A stretch of 64,000 bases of DNA from Luteitalea pratensis (GTDB lineage: Bacteria; Acidobacteriota; Vicinamibacteria; Vicinamibacterales; Vicinamibacteraceae), in NCBI RefSeq assembly GCF_001618865.1, contig NZ_CP015136.1, positions 5,925,001 to 5,989,000 of the forward strand, read 5' to 3'. Below the pieces are notes generated by a model. That model was not told the DNA's origin and made no database searches. It worked only from the letters and a program-made list of their open reading frames with translations. Position numbers and translations under genes: made by a program. Shown here piece by piece: positions 32,996-41,934 of this stretch (the first letter of the stretch is position 1; every line of letters begins with the position of its first letter).

Positions 32996-35092
32996 CTACT
33001 CTCTGCGCTGCAGGACCAGCAGACTGCGCCCCTCGAGCTTGATCCGGCTCGTGTGGCGGAAGATTCGCTTGGCCAGGCCGACGTACGCATGTGTGGTGTC
33101 CACGGCGGTGCTCCACTGCCGCCCGAACGCCTCGTCAGGCGGCGTGAAGCGCAGCGCGTCGTAGTGCGCGTTGAACATCACCAGGAAGCTGTCGTCCACG
33201 ACTCGCTCGCCGCGCGGCCCGCGGCTCGGAATCGCCTCCCCGTTCAGGAACACCGAGAACGACTTGTTGTGGCCGGCGCCCCAGTCCCTCGAGTTCATCG
33301 CCCGGCCGTTGGGTGCGAACCACTCGATGTCGGCCAGGCCATGCAGTTCCAGGCCCTGGAACCACTTGCGGCGGCGGAACACCGGGTGCGCGCTGCGGAA
33401 CGTGATCAGCTTGCGGGTGAAAGCGAGCATCGCCTCGTCCATGGCGTCCCAGTCCAGCCAGCTGGTCTCGTTGTCCTGGCAGTAGACGTTGTTGTTGCCG
33501 CCCTGCGATCGCCCGCACTCGTCGCCGGAGAGCAGCATCGGGATGCCCTGCGAGAGGAAGAGCGTTGCCAGGAAGTTCCGCCGCTGCCGCGCCCGCAACG
33601 CCGTGACCTGCGGATCGTCGCTCGGCCCTTCGACGCCGCAGTTCCACGAGCGGTTGTGGCTCTCGCCGTCGCGGTTGTCCTCGCCGTTGGCCTCGTTGTG
33701 CTTGTCGTTGAACGAGACCAGGTCCGCCAGGGTGAAGCCGTCGTGGGCGGTGACGAAGTTGATGCTCGCGTACGGACGCCGTCCCGTGCCCTCGTACAGG
33801 TCGCTGCTGCCGGTGAAGCGATAGGCGAACTCACCGAGCGTCTGGTCCTGGCTGCGCCAGTAGTCGCGCACGCAATCGCGGTATTTGCCGTTCCACTCGC
33901 ACCACAACGGCGGGAAGTTGCCGACCTGGTAGCCGCCCTGCCCGACGTCCCACGGCTCGGCGATGAGCTTGGCCTGGCACACCACCGGGTCCTGCTGGAT
34001 CAGGTCGAAAAATGCCGACAGCCGATCGACGTCGTGCAGTCCGCGCGCCAGGGTGGCCGCCAGGTCGAAGCGGAAGCCATCCACGTGCATGTCGGTCACC
34101 CAGTAGCGCAGCGAGTCCATCAGCAACTGCAGGACGTGCGGGTGACGCATGTTCAGGCTGTTGCCGGTGCCCGTGTAGTCCATGTAGTACAGGGGCTGGT
34201 CGGCGACCAGGCGGTAGTACGCGGCATTGTCGATACCCTTGAACGACAGCGACGGACCGAGATGGTTCCCTTCCGCTGTGTGGTTGTAGACGACGTCGAG
34301 AATCACCTCGATGCCGGCCGCGTGCAGCGTCCTGACCATCTGCTTGAACTCGATCACCTGCGCGCCACGCTCGCTGGTGCCGTACTCGTTGTGGGGCGCC
34401 AGGAACCCGATCGAGTTGTAGCCCCAGTAGTTCCGCAGGCCCTTCTCGATGAGCAGCGAGTCGTGCACGAACTGATGGACCGGCTGCAACTCGATGGCGG
34501 TCACGCCGAGGGCCAGCAGGTACTCGATGATGGCCGGGTGCGCGATGCCCAGGTACTTGCCGCGCAGCTCTGACGGCACGGCCGGATGTCGCATCGTGAG
34601 GCCCCTGACGTGGGCCTCGTAGATCATGGTCTTGTGCAGGGGCGTGCGCGGCAGCCGGTCGTTGCCCCAGTCGAACTCGGGATCGACGACGATCGAGCGC
34701 GGCATGTAGGGCGCCGAATCATCGTCGTTGACGGGGCCCTGCCTGTTGCCGAAGCGATACGGGAAGACAGCCTCGTTCCAACGCACCTGCCCCTCGATGG
34801 CGCGCGCGTAGGGATCCAGCAGCAGCTTGCTCGGATGGCACCAGTGGCCACGGCCCGGATCGTACGGGCCATGGACGCGAAAGCCGTACGGCGTACCCGG
34901 CCCGACGCCAGGCACGTAGCCGTGCCAGCAATAGGCGGTGACCTCGGGCAGGGGCAGGCACGTCTCGACGCCCGACTCGTCGAACAGGCAGAGGTCGACG
35001 CGATGTGCCGCTTCCGAGAACAACGAGAAATTGGTGCCGGCTCCGTCGTACACCGCCCCGAATGGATACGCACGCCCCGGCCAGATCTCCAT
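32996..35092 (-). CDS. glgX: Glycogen debranching enzyme GlgX (GH13, isoamylase-type)
   Basis: A 698-residue GH13 enzyme that hydrolyses alpha-1,6 branches of limit dextrins during glycogen breakdown. Order: a CBM48-type beta-sandwich (about 8-110, FGAVYDGAGTNFSLFSEAA), the catalytic barrel (about 150-540) with DVVYNHTAEG, DGFRFDLA (nucleophile Asp), LIAEPWD (acid Glu) and TAHDGFT (third acid), and a C-terminal beta domain. The NYWGYNSIGFLAP segment is typical of the GlgX/TreX group. No other glycogen gene is in the window, so it is probably transcribed alone. Confidence 0.95.
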   Translation of the reverse strand: MEIWPGRAYPFGAVYDGAGTNFSLFSEAAHRVDLCLFDESGVETCLPLPEVTAYCWHGYVPGVGPGTPYGFRVHGPYDPGRGHWCHPSKLLLDPYARAIEGQVRWNEAVFPYRFGNRQGPVNDDDSAPYMPRSIVVDPEFDWGNDRLPRTPLHKTMIYEAHVRGLTMRHPAVPSELRGKYLGIAHPAIIEYLLALGVTAIELQPVHQFVHDSLLIEKGLRNYWGYNSIGFLAPHNEYGTSERGAQVIEFKQMVRTLHAAGIEVILDVVYNHTAEGNHLGPSLSFKGIDNAAYYRLVADQPLYYMDYTGTGNSLNMRHPHVLQLLMDSLRYWVTDMHVDGFRFDLAATLARGLHDVDRLSAFFDLIQQDPVVCQAKLIAEPWDVGQGGYQVGNFPPLWCEWNGKYRDCVRDYWRSQDQTLGEFAYRFTGSSDLYEGTGRRPYASINFVTAHDGFTLADLVSFNDKHNEANGEDNRDGESHNRSWNCGVEGPSDDPQVTALRARQRRNFLATLFLSQGIPMLLSGDECGRSQGGNNNVYCQDNETSWLDWDAMDEAMLAFTRKLITFRSAHPVFRRRKWFQGLELHGLADIEWFAPNGRAMNSRDWGAGHNKSFSVFLNGEAIPSRGPRGERVVDDSFLVMFNAHYDALRFTPPDEAFGRQWSTAVDTTHAYVGLAKRIFRHTSRIKLEGRSLLVLQRRE

Positions 35093-35167
35093 GCCGTCCC
35101 AGCGTAGCAGCCAGCGCTCCGGATCGGCGAGCGTCTGCTTACAGAAATGACACGGTCGAGGTGGCGT

Positions 35168-38100
35168 TCACGGCGCCTTGAGGTAGGCAATCAGATCGGC
35201 AAGGTCCTGCGAGGACAGCACCTCGTGGAACGTCGCAGGCATCAGCGACCCCTGCGCGGCGGCCAGCGACGCGACGTCGGTCCGGAGCACGGTGTGTGCC
35301 TCTCCGGCTGCGTCCCTGATCGTCAGGCTTCCCGCCGTCTCCGATTCCAGCCGTCCGGTGAGCGTCCGGCCGTCACGCGTCTGCACGGCATAGGACTCGT
35401 AACCAGGCGTGATCTCGTAGTCGGGCACAAGGATGTGCAGCAGGATCGTGTCGGCAGGCTGGTTGCGGATGCCACTCAGGTCCGGACCGACGCGACCGCC
35501 GCCGCTGCCGAACGTGTGACACGCGACGCACTGTGCCGCGAACTGCTGCCGGCCGCGCGACGGCACCCCCGAACGGTTCAGGACCTCGGTCCTGGCCCGC
35601 TGGAACACCGGCAGGCCGCCCGCCGCGTCGAGCCCGGCCAGCAAGGTCCGCGCGCGCACACTGATTCGCGGGTCACGATGAGTGACGAGGCGTCGTGCAC
35701 GCGCCGCGCCGATCGCTGCAGGACTGACGTCGTTGCGTGCCACCGCGTCGAGCAGGACGTTCACGAGGCGATCCTCGGCGATCATCGCCGTGAGCACTGC
35801 GTCGCGCACCCGCGGGGTATACGCCTGCCAGCGCGCCGGTTCCAGCAGGTTCGCTGCCGCGGTGATGCCGTGCATCCGCGTCAGCGCGCGCACCGCTGCG
35901 ACCTGCACGACTGCCGGGCGCGCCGGCGCCAGCAACTGCAGCAGCGGTGCACTGGCCGAGGCTGCGTCGCCATGCGCCAGCAACTCGATTGCCGGCAGAC
36001 GCTGCTCCATCGGCGCCTCCTCGATCACCGCGAGCGCGGCCGCGCGTGCCATCTGGATGTCGAGACGTGCCCGCGCCGCGCGCGCGTCGGGCTGGTCTGC
36101 CGACACGAGCGCCATCAGGGCCGACTCGTCGCGGACGCCGGTCGCTCCTGACGCGGCTGACGCGACGGCGGCACGCGCGCGCAGGCCCTCGGCCAGGCCG
36201 GCCAGCGCCGCGGGCTGCCACGACAACTCGGCGCTCGGATCGGCGATGGCGGCGATCAGCGCGACGCAGCGTTCGGGTGACTCGGTGGCGCCGTAGAGAC
36301 GCCCGAGATCCTGCATTACGCCCGCCCTCGCCGCGATGCCGGCTGGCGCCGTCGTCGACGACTGGAATGCCTCGAGCAACGCCGCCGCCCGCCCCCGCAG
36401 TCCACTGAATACGGCTGCGCGCACCCAGCGATCGGCACCGTCCCGTCGGGCGATCGATGCCAGCGCGACGACGGTGCGAGCGTCATCGGATCCTCCGAGC
36501 GCGAGTGCGACGTGCAGGCGCACCCGCGCGTCGCCGTCGTCGACCAGGGCGAGCAGTGGATCAATCAGCTCCGGCCAGGTACGGAGATGGCGTTCCGTCA
36601 ACCGCACCGCGTTCTCACGGACGCCAGGCGACGCGTCGCCCAAGGCCGTCCGGACATCCGCCGGACGCAAGAGATCAAGGGCGTCGAGTGTCCACAGCGC
36701 GTGCAGGCGGGCCAACGCGGTGTCACCGGCGGCCCCGGCGCGCAAGCCCGTCTCGGCGCCCACCGCGTGCCGCTCGACGAGCAACCGCTGCGCCGTCTCC
36801 CGCCGCCACGCATTGCGGTGGCCGAGCGTCGCCACGAGTCGGGCGGTCGACGCTGTCGCGAGCAAGGACGTGTCCCCGCCGGGCGCGCGGTCGCGCGCCG
36901 CGACGCGATAGATGCGCCCCATGCCGCGACCCGCCGTGAAGTCGAAGAGACGACGACTCTCCTCGGGCACGTAGGCCGGATGGTCGATGTCCTTGCGGTA
37001 CATGTCGACCACGTAGAGCGCGCCGTCTGGGCCGTCGGCGAGTTGCACGGGCCTGAACCAGCTGTCTTGCGAGGCGAGGAACTCGACGCCGGTGCGCGCC
37101 GGCGTCGAGCGGAACGTGACGCCGGCCGATTCCCGCACCTGCCGCTGCACCAGGTTCTGTGCGGACTCGGCGATGAACACGCTGCCCGCGTGCCCCTCCG
37201 GCAGTGCGTCGCCGCGGTGGATGTGCACGCCACTCGCCGACGTGAACGTGCCCGCATGGGGCGTGTTGATCAGGGTCGGATGGAAGGACGCGGTGGTGAG
37301 ATCGCGCGTGAGTGGCCACACGACGGCCTCGGCACCGACCTTCGAGACTTCCTGCACGGTGTCCGAGAAGGCGAGGTCCGGGTTGCGCTGCAACTGTGCG
37401 GGCTCGAGCACGACATGCCACACCGGGTGGCGATTCGCGCAGATGAAACGCCTTCCCTCGTCGTCGAAGGTCAACCCGTACTGCCCCTGCCCGCCGACGA
37501 GTTCGAACGCGCCCGTCCGCGGGTGATAGCGCGAGTCGCTCGACGAGAACACGACCGGTGGCCGCTCCGGGTGGTCCGGCGAGGTGACCGTGCCGCCGTT
37601 GAGGCCACTCGTGAAGTAGATCCAGCCATCGGGGCCGAGCGTGGGATGACTGAAGCGAATCTGCGCGGTGCGGGTGGCGCTGAACCCCGTCAGCACGACC
37701 CGCCGCTCGTCGGCGACTCCGTCCCCGTTGGTGTCTTTCAGGTACAGCAGGTCGGGCGCCATCGTCACGAAGACGCCCTCGTCCCACACCATCAGGCCAT
37801 TGGGATACGTCAGGCCCGTGGCAAAGTCCGAACGGGCGTCGTAGCGACCATCCTGATCGGTGTCGGTCAGCAGCGCGATGACACCGCGGGCCGGTTCCGG
37901 GGGCTGCCCCTCGAGGGGATCGGGGTAGCCGCGGTTCTCCGCGACGAAGAGCCGGCCGTGCTCGTCGAACGCAATCGCGACGGGATCCTGCACGAGCGGC
38001 TCGGCCGCGACGAGATCGATGCGATAGCCTGGCTCGAGCACGAAGCTGCGCAGTGCATCGGCCGGAGAGAGTGCGCGTCGATCGTCGCCGCGACGCCGAG

Positions 38101-38209
38101 TCGGCTCCTGTTGATGGCCGGCCTGCATCCTGATCGACGTCGTGAGCGACACGCCTGCCAGCACGAGCAGTGCCGTCGCAAACGATCGCATTCGCATTGC
38201 ACGATTCAC
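35168..38209 (-). CDS. PVC-type heme-binding protein: beta-propeller, HEAT-like helices and cytochrome c
   Basis: About 1013 residues with an N-terminal hydrophobic export signal (about 8-30). First comes a PVC-type membrane-bound dehydrogenase propeller (about 50-430: VAIAFDEHGRLFVAENRGYPDP, GPDGWIYFTSGLNGG, GPDGALYVVDMYRKDIDHP). Then follow helical HEAT-like repeats (about 470-850) and a C-terminal c-type cytochrome with CVACH near residue 895 and LMPATF as the likely distal methionine. Such proteins probably oxidise sugars or related compounds in the periplasm. The GTG overlaps the ceramidase-like stop as GTGA, so the two exported proteins are made together. Confidence 0.88.
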   Translation of the reverse strand: MNRAMRMRSFATALLVLAGVSLTTSIRMQAGHQQEPTRRRGDDRRALSPADALRSFVLEPGYRIDLVAAEPLVQDPVAIAFDEHGRLFVAENRGYPDPLEGQPPEPARGVIALLTDTDQDGRYDARSDFATGLTYPNGLMVWDEGVFVTMAPDLLYLKDTNGDGVADERRVVLTGFSATRTAQIRFSHPTLGPDGWIYFTSGLNGGTVTSPDHPERPPVVFSSSDSRYHPRTGAFELVGGQGQYGLTFDDEGRRFICANRHPVWHVVLEPAQLQRNPDLAFSDTVQEVSKVGAEAVVWPLTRDLTTASFHPTLINTPHAGTFTSASGVHIHRGDALPEGHAGSVFIAESAQNLVQRQVRESAGVTFRSTPARTGVEFLASQDSWFRPVQLADGPDGALYVVDMYRKDIDHPAYVPEESRRLFDFTAGRGMGRIYRVAARDRAPGGDTSLLATASTARLVATLGHRNAWRRETAQRLLVERHAVGAETGLRAGAAGDTALARLHALWTLDALDLLRPADVRTALGDASPGVRENAVRLTERHLRTWPELIDPLLALVDDGDARVRLHVALALGGSDDARTVVALASIARRDGADRWVRAAVFSGLRGRAAALLEAFQSSTTAPAGIAARAGVMQDLGRLYGATESPERCVALIAAIADPSAELSWQPAALAGLAEGLRARAAVASAASGATGVRDESALMALVSADQPDARAARARLDIQMARAAALAVIEEAPMEQRLPAIELLAHGDAASASAPLLQLLAPARPAVVQVAAVRALTRMHGITAAANLLEPARWQAYTPRVRDAVLTAMIAEDRLVNVLLDAVARNDVSPAAIGAARARRLVTHRDPRISVRARTLLAGLDAAGGLPVFQRARTEVLNRSGVPSRGRQQFAAQCVACHTFGSGGGRVGPDLSGIRNQPADTILLHILVPDYEITPGYESYAVQTRDGRTLTGRLESETAGSLTIRDAAGEAHTVLRTDVASLAAAQGSLMPATFHEVLSSQDLADLIAYLKAP

Positions 38210-39690
38210 CGTACAGCAGCCCGTGCTGGCTGCGAGGCCGAGAGACCCGCCAGCATCTCGAGCAAGGCGTCGGTCATGATGCGTGCCGCATCGAGTTCGA
38301 CGCGGTTGGTGCCCAGCCACGCCTCGTAGCCACCGAACGCATGCTGGCGTTTGGTCGGCAGGTACCCTTCCGAGCCGTTGGCAAGGGACGTGGTGAACGT
38401 CTGCGGGAACGGGCTCCTCTTCTTGATCTCGAGCCCGATCTCGGCAAACACCTCGAATGGAAACGTGGTGATGGCGAGATCGCCGATGCGGAATGCCTGC
38501 AGCAACACCTCGAGATTCGGTGGCGCGCCGGCGCTGCCCAGGATGCGTTCGGCGTAGATGCGCTCGCGCGGGTGCCGTGGCGCATCGACCGGACGCGCCA
38601 GCGCCTCGCGGGCCCACGCCTGCATCTCCGGGGTGACGGACCGGCGCTGCAGCGTCACGGCGCGTTGCGTGGCTGCCAGGGTCACGTGATCGCGCCAGGC
38701 GAGTGGCTGCAGTCCCTGGTACACGACCGCCGCGACCCGTGCGGCGACGCGCTCCATCCGCTCGTAGGGCGGCAGCCGCTCCTGACCTCCGCGCACGTCG
38801 ATGTTGTTGATGTCGCCGCTCGTCCCGTTCGAGAGCATCGCCACGAGACCCGGGTCGGCACGATCGGCGCCCACCAGTCGCGACAGCGTCCGTGCGAAGG
38901 CGCCGTAGTAGTCCGCCGACACGTGCCCCTGCGGCACGCCGCCGACGTAGTGCAGCGAGTAGTTGGCCAGCACGGCCAGGGGCGCTGTGGCACCGGCACG
39001 ACGGACGGCGACGAACGCGATCTCCGGATCGGTCGGGCCAGCGGGCTCCACGAGATCGGGGCTCCCCACCGCGGGGTTCATCTGCACCCGATCGGTGCCG
39101 CCGAAGGGGTTGGCGAGGTGTGGACCCGGCTTCATGAACCAGCGCCGGTTGAAGACCTCGTCGGGGAGCGCGCCGCGTCCCCACGCGATCTGAGCCGGCT
39201 GCAGGTTGGCCGCCGCGCCGCGAATCACGTCGGCGATGCGTGTGGCCAGGAAGGACTGGTACGCGTCGAGCGTCGGCGCAAGGTCGTAGTCGGCTGGCGA
39301 CCAGCGTTCCCCCAGGGCGGAAGAGGCCGAATGGGTGTGGGTGGCACTGACCAGGATGCGATCGACGGCGATACCCGTGTGCTCGGCGGCGACGCGCTTG
39401 GCGTGGTCGAGGACGTACCGCGGCACTCCGAGGCTGTCCACGACAACGATGGCCACCCTCGACGTGCCGTCGTCGAGCACCAGGGCGCGCGCGTGCAACT
39501 CGTCGTGAATGTACGTGGCAGGAAACGGCGCCCAGCCGCCGACGATCGGGGCGCCGAGCGGCGGCGTGATGTTGGCAGTCGCGGCTCCGGCCTGCAGCCG
39601 CGCCGCGGCGGCCTGCGCCATCGCGCCGGTCGGCAGGCACGTGACCATCAGCGCAGCGACGATGCCGAGTCGCACGTGTCGGAACGTCAT
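38206..39690 (-). CDS. Secreted neutral/alkaline ceramidase-like protein
   Basis: A 494-residue exported protein (signal peptide about 1-26, ending GAMAQA) that matches the N-terminal domain of neutral/alkaline non-lysosomal ceramidases: ATANITPPLGAPIVGGW at the start, VDSLGVPR, SATHTHSASS with metal-binding histidines, ANYSLHYVGG and LSNGTSGDINN. It lacks the long C-terminal domain of true ceramidases, so its substrate may be another amide or ester. Many Acidobacteriota and Planctomycetota carry such short forms. It is coupled to the PVC-type cytochrome. Confidence 0.82.
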   Translation of the reverse strand: MTFRHVRLGIVAALMVTCLPTGAMAQAAAARLQAGAATANITPPLGAPIVGGWAPFPATYIHDELHARALVLDDGTSRVAIVVVDSLGVPRYVLDHAKRVAAEHTGIAVDRILVSATHTHSASSALGERWSPADYDLAPTLDAYQSFLATRIADVIRGAAANLQPAQIAWGRGALPDEVFNRRWFMKPGPHLANPFGGTDRVQMNPAVGSPDLVEPAGPTDPEIAFVAVRRAGATAPLAVLANYSLHYVGGVPQGHVSADYYGAFARTLSRLVGADRADPGLVAMLSNGTSGDINNIDVRGGQERLPPYERMERVAARVAAVVYQGLQPLAWRDHVTLAATQRAVTLQRRSVTPEMQAWAREALARPVDAPRHPRERIYAERILGSAGAPPNLEVLLQAFRIGDLAITTFPFEVFAEIGLEIKKRSPFPQTFTTSLANGSEGYLPTKRQHAFGGYEAWLGTNRVELDAARIMTDALLEMLAGLSASQPARAAVR

Positions 39691-39748
39691 CGCGCGGAGT
39701 CTACTGCAGCAGCGGCCGATGGCGACCCCTACGGCTCCGCCGGAGTCG

Positions 39749-39808
39749 GTAGCCGTCGACGTTCCACCTTCGCCAAGGCTACGGTGGACAAGTCAGGTCG
39801 ACGCCTAC
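39749..39808. repeat. Composite GTAG palindrome plus a half unit
   Basis: GTAG at 39749 and CTAC ending at 39782 bracket an inverted copy of the 2620-2653 unit. A further GTCGACGCCTAC follows, and the TAG stop of the GNAT gene is formed by this last foot. Confidence 0.8.
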
Positions 39809-40323
39809 AACGCGCGGACCCAGATCTGGTCGGTCTGCTCCTCGGTGCCGAACATGAACACGTGCGCGCCGATGGGCACGAAACCGTGCTTGCGATAGAA
39901 CGCCTGCGCGCGCGGGTTGCGCTCCCACACACCGAGCCACAGCACGCCCGCTCGCTCGCGAGCGGCGTGTTCGCACACCGTCTGCATCAGGTCCGCTGCG
40001 ACGCCGCGACCATGCCACTCGTGGTCGACGTACAAGCGCCAGAGCTCGAGTGGCGAAGGACCGGTGACGCTGGCCGGCGCCGGCCCCAGACGCACCTGCG
40101 CGAAGCCGAGCAATCGGTCGTCGGCATCGCAGGCCAGCCACGTCGCGATCGCCGCATCGGCGAGCTCTGCGGCCTGTACCGCCGGCGTGTATGCAGCGTC
40201 GACGTAGCGGGCCAGTTGTGCGGGGTCGTTGTCGGCCGCGAAGGTGGCGGCGAACACGCGATGGCCGAACGCCGCGAGGCGCTCGGCATCGGCGATCGCT
40301 CCGGGCCGGACGACGCAGGTCAC
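39805..40323 (-). CDS. GNAT-family N-acetyltransferase
   Basis: A 172-residue acetyltransferase. The acetyl-CoA site is clear: ELWRLYVDHEWHGRGVAADLM (motif A with the RGVA pyrophosphate loop near residue 100), LWLGVWERNPRAQAFYRKHGF (motif B) and a final beta strand. The N-terminal half resembles enzymes that acetylate small amines or protein N-termini; the substrate is unknown. The GTG overlaps the stop of the upstream membrane-protein gene as GTGA; an in-frame ATG 45 bp earlier lies within that gene and is less likely. Confidence 0.85.
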   Translation of the reverse strand: MTCVVRPGAIADAERLAAFGHRVFAATFAADNDPAQLARYVDAAYTPAVQAAELADAAIATWLACDADDRLLGFAQVRLGPAPASVTGPSPLELWRLYVDHEWHGRGVAADLMQTVCEHAARERAGVLWLGVWERNPRAQAFYRKHGFVPIGAHVFMFGTEEQTDQIWVRAL

Positions 40324-40796
40324 CAGGCGCGCAGCAGGGGGCGAGCGATCTGGCCGAGGAACGGCCATGGAATCGCCACGAGAATCACGACTAATGAGAG
40401 GCCCGCGAACGTGAGCGTCGTACGCGCCGCGCCGGCCGCGTCCCTGGCCTTGCGTGCCCGGACCGCGCCCATCTGGGCCACGACGATCGCCACCACCATC
40501 ATCGTCGTGTGCTCGATCGCGAAGAAGCGCATCGGCCGCACTTTCATCGCCGCTCCGAGGTCGGCCCAGGCCGCCAGGGCGAGCGGACTGACCAGGAGCA
40601 GGATCACACCGAGCAGGAACTGCAGGTGCAGGCCACCCATGTACACGCGCCAGGGAACGCGTACGGGCGAGGTTTCGACTGAACTCGTCCTTCCGAGCGA
40701 CGACAGCGCCGCGACGATCAACCAGATTGCGCCGAGGACGACGACCCAGCGGGTGAGGCTGTGCAGGAACAGGACGATCGGGTAGAGGGCGGCCAT
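40320..40796 (-). CDS. Small four-helix membrane protein (cytochrome b-like family)
   Basis: A 158-residue integral membrane protein with four helices (about 5-30, 55-78, 90-112 and 128-150). Conserved-looking polar residues sit in the helices: FLHSLTRWVVV, GGLHLQFLLGV and RFFAIEHTTMMVVAIV each carry a histidine. The pattern resembles a family of small proteins often annotated as cytochrome b in Bacteroidota, in which the histidines could ligate heme. Function is unknown. It is co-translated with the GNAT gene. Confidence 0.7.
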   Translation of the reverse strand: MAALYPIVLFLHSLTRWVVVLGAIWLIVAALSSLGRTSSVETSPVRVPWRVYMGGLHLQFLLGVILLLVSPLALAAWADLGAAMKVRPMRFFAIEHTTMMVVAIVVAQMGAVRARKARDAAGAARTTLTFAGLSLVVILVAIPWPFLGQIARPLLRAW

Positions 40797-40813
40797 GCTC
40801 CGGGCATGGTACG

Positions 40814-41920
40814 TCAGCGACCGCCCACCTGTCCCAGTGCCCACGCGGCGTGCTTGCGCACCTGACGGTCCTCGTCGTGGAGCGCCGTCGTGAGCGCGGG
40901 AGTGGCGCGCCGGTCGCCAATCGCGCCAAGGGCCCACGCGGCCTGGCGGCGCACCGCGGGCTGCGGATCCTGCAGCACGCGCAGCAGTGCGGGCACCGCG
41001 CGGGCATCGCCAATGGCTCCCTGCCCCCACGCCGCCTGCTTTCGCACGTCGGGTTGCGTGTCTTCCAACGCCCGCGACAACGCGTCCACGCCGCCGGGAT
41101 CGCCGACGGCACCAAGCGCCCAGGCTGCCTGTTTACGCACCTCCGGCTGTGCGTCGCCGATCACCGAGGCCAGCGCCGCGACGGCGCGCGCGTCCCCGAT
41201 GGCGCCGAGGGCCCACGCCACCTGTTGACGCACCCTCGGTTCGACATCGGAGATGGCCCGCGACAGCGGTTCGACAGCTCGCGCGTCGTCGAGCGCACCG
41301 AGCGACCAGGCCACCTTCTCACGCACCGCCCCGTCGCGGTCGGCGAGGCTGGCGATGAGCGGCGGTACTGCGCGTGCGTCGTCGATGGCGCCGAGGGCCC
41401 AGGCCACCTGGGCGCGGACGGGTCCGTCCTGATCCGCGAGATGCGCGATCAATGGCGGCACAGCACGGGCGTCATCCAGCATACCGAGCCCCAGCGCCGC
41501 ATTCCTGCGCGCGACAGGGCTGGTGTGTTCGAGTGCCAGGGCGAGCGGATCGAAGGCCACGGCGCCGGCCTCGGCCAGCGCGTGTGCGGCTTCCCGTCCC
41601 GGTGACGTCGTCCGCGGAATGCCGTACCGGTCGAGGTCGCCTTCGGCCTGGCAGACCGTCACGGGCACGGTCGTGTCATCGGGCAGCAGTGCAACCAGCG
41701 CCGCGATGCCCGCAGGCGGCACGGTGCGGCGCTCGCGCAAGGCACAGGCCGCGCGAGTGCGCGTCTCCGGATCGAGGGCGCGTGCACGCTCCACCAGGAC
41801 CTCGACATCCAGGCTGCGCCACACCGCCAGCGGTGACGTCGCGGACGACTGCGCCAGGGCCTGTCCGGGCATGCCGGCCAGCAACAACACCCACGTCAGG
41901 GAGATCGCGCCTCTCTTCAT
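40814..41920 (-). CDS. Exported HEAT-repeat protein
   Basis: A 368-residue protein with a signal peptide (about 1-23, ending GQALAQ) and eight regular HEAT/PBS-lyase-type repeats of 31 residues from about residue 118 to the end. The consensus is close to ALGAIGDARAVPAL followed by DxxPxVRxQAAW. The repeats are nearly identical, which suggests recent duplication. HEAT solenoids bind proteins or other polymers and have no enzymatic activity of their own. It lies 14 bp after the M56-HEAT gene and shares its repeat type, so it may be a periplasmic partner of that receptor. Confidence 0.87.
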   Translation of the reverse strand: MKRGAISLTWVLLLAGMPGQALAQSSATSPLAVWRSLDVEVLVERARALDPETRTRAACALRERRTVPPAGIAALVALLPDDTTVPVTVCQAEGDLDRYGIPRTTSPGREAAHALAEAGAVAFDPLALALEHTSPVARRNAALGLGMLDDARAVPPLIAHLADQDGPVRAQVAWALGAIDDARAVPPLIASLADRDGAVREKVAWSLGALDDARAVEPLSRAISDVEPRVRQQVAWALGAIGDARAVAALASVIGDAQPEVRKQAAWALGAVGDPGGVDALSRALEDTQPDVRKQAAWGQGAIGDARAVPALLRVLQDPQPAVRRQAAWALGAIGDRRATPALTTALHDEDRQVRKHAAWALGQVGGR

Positions 41921-41934
41921 CTATTCGCTCTCGC

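Noticed and set aside
39808-41115. A 436-codon minus-strand frame joining the GNAT enzyme to an upstream extension
   Set aside because: The upstream part overlaps the membrane-protein and HEAT genes in another frame; only the last 172 codons look like a protein domain.
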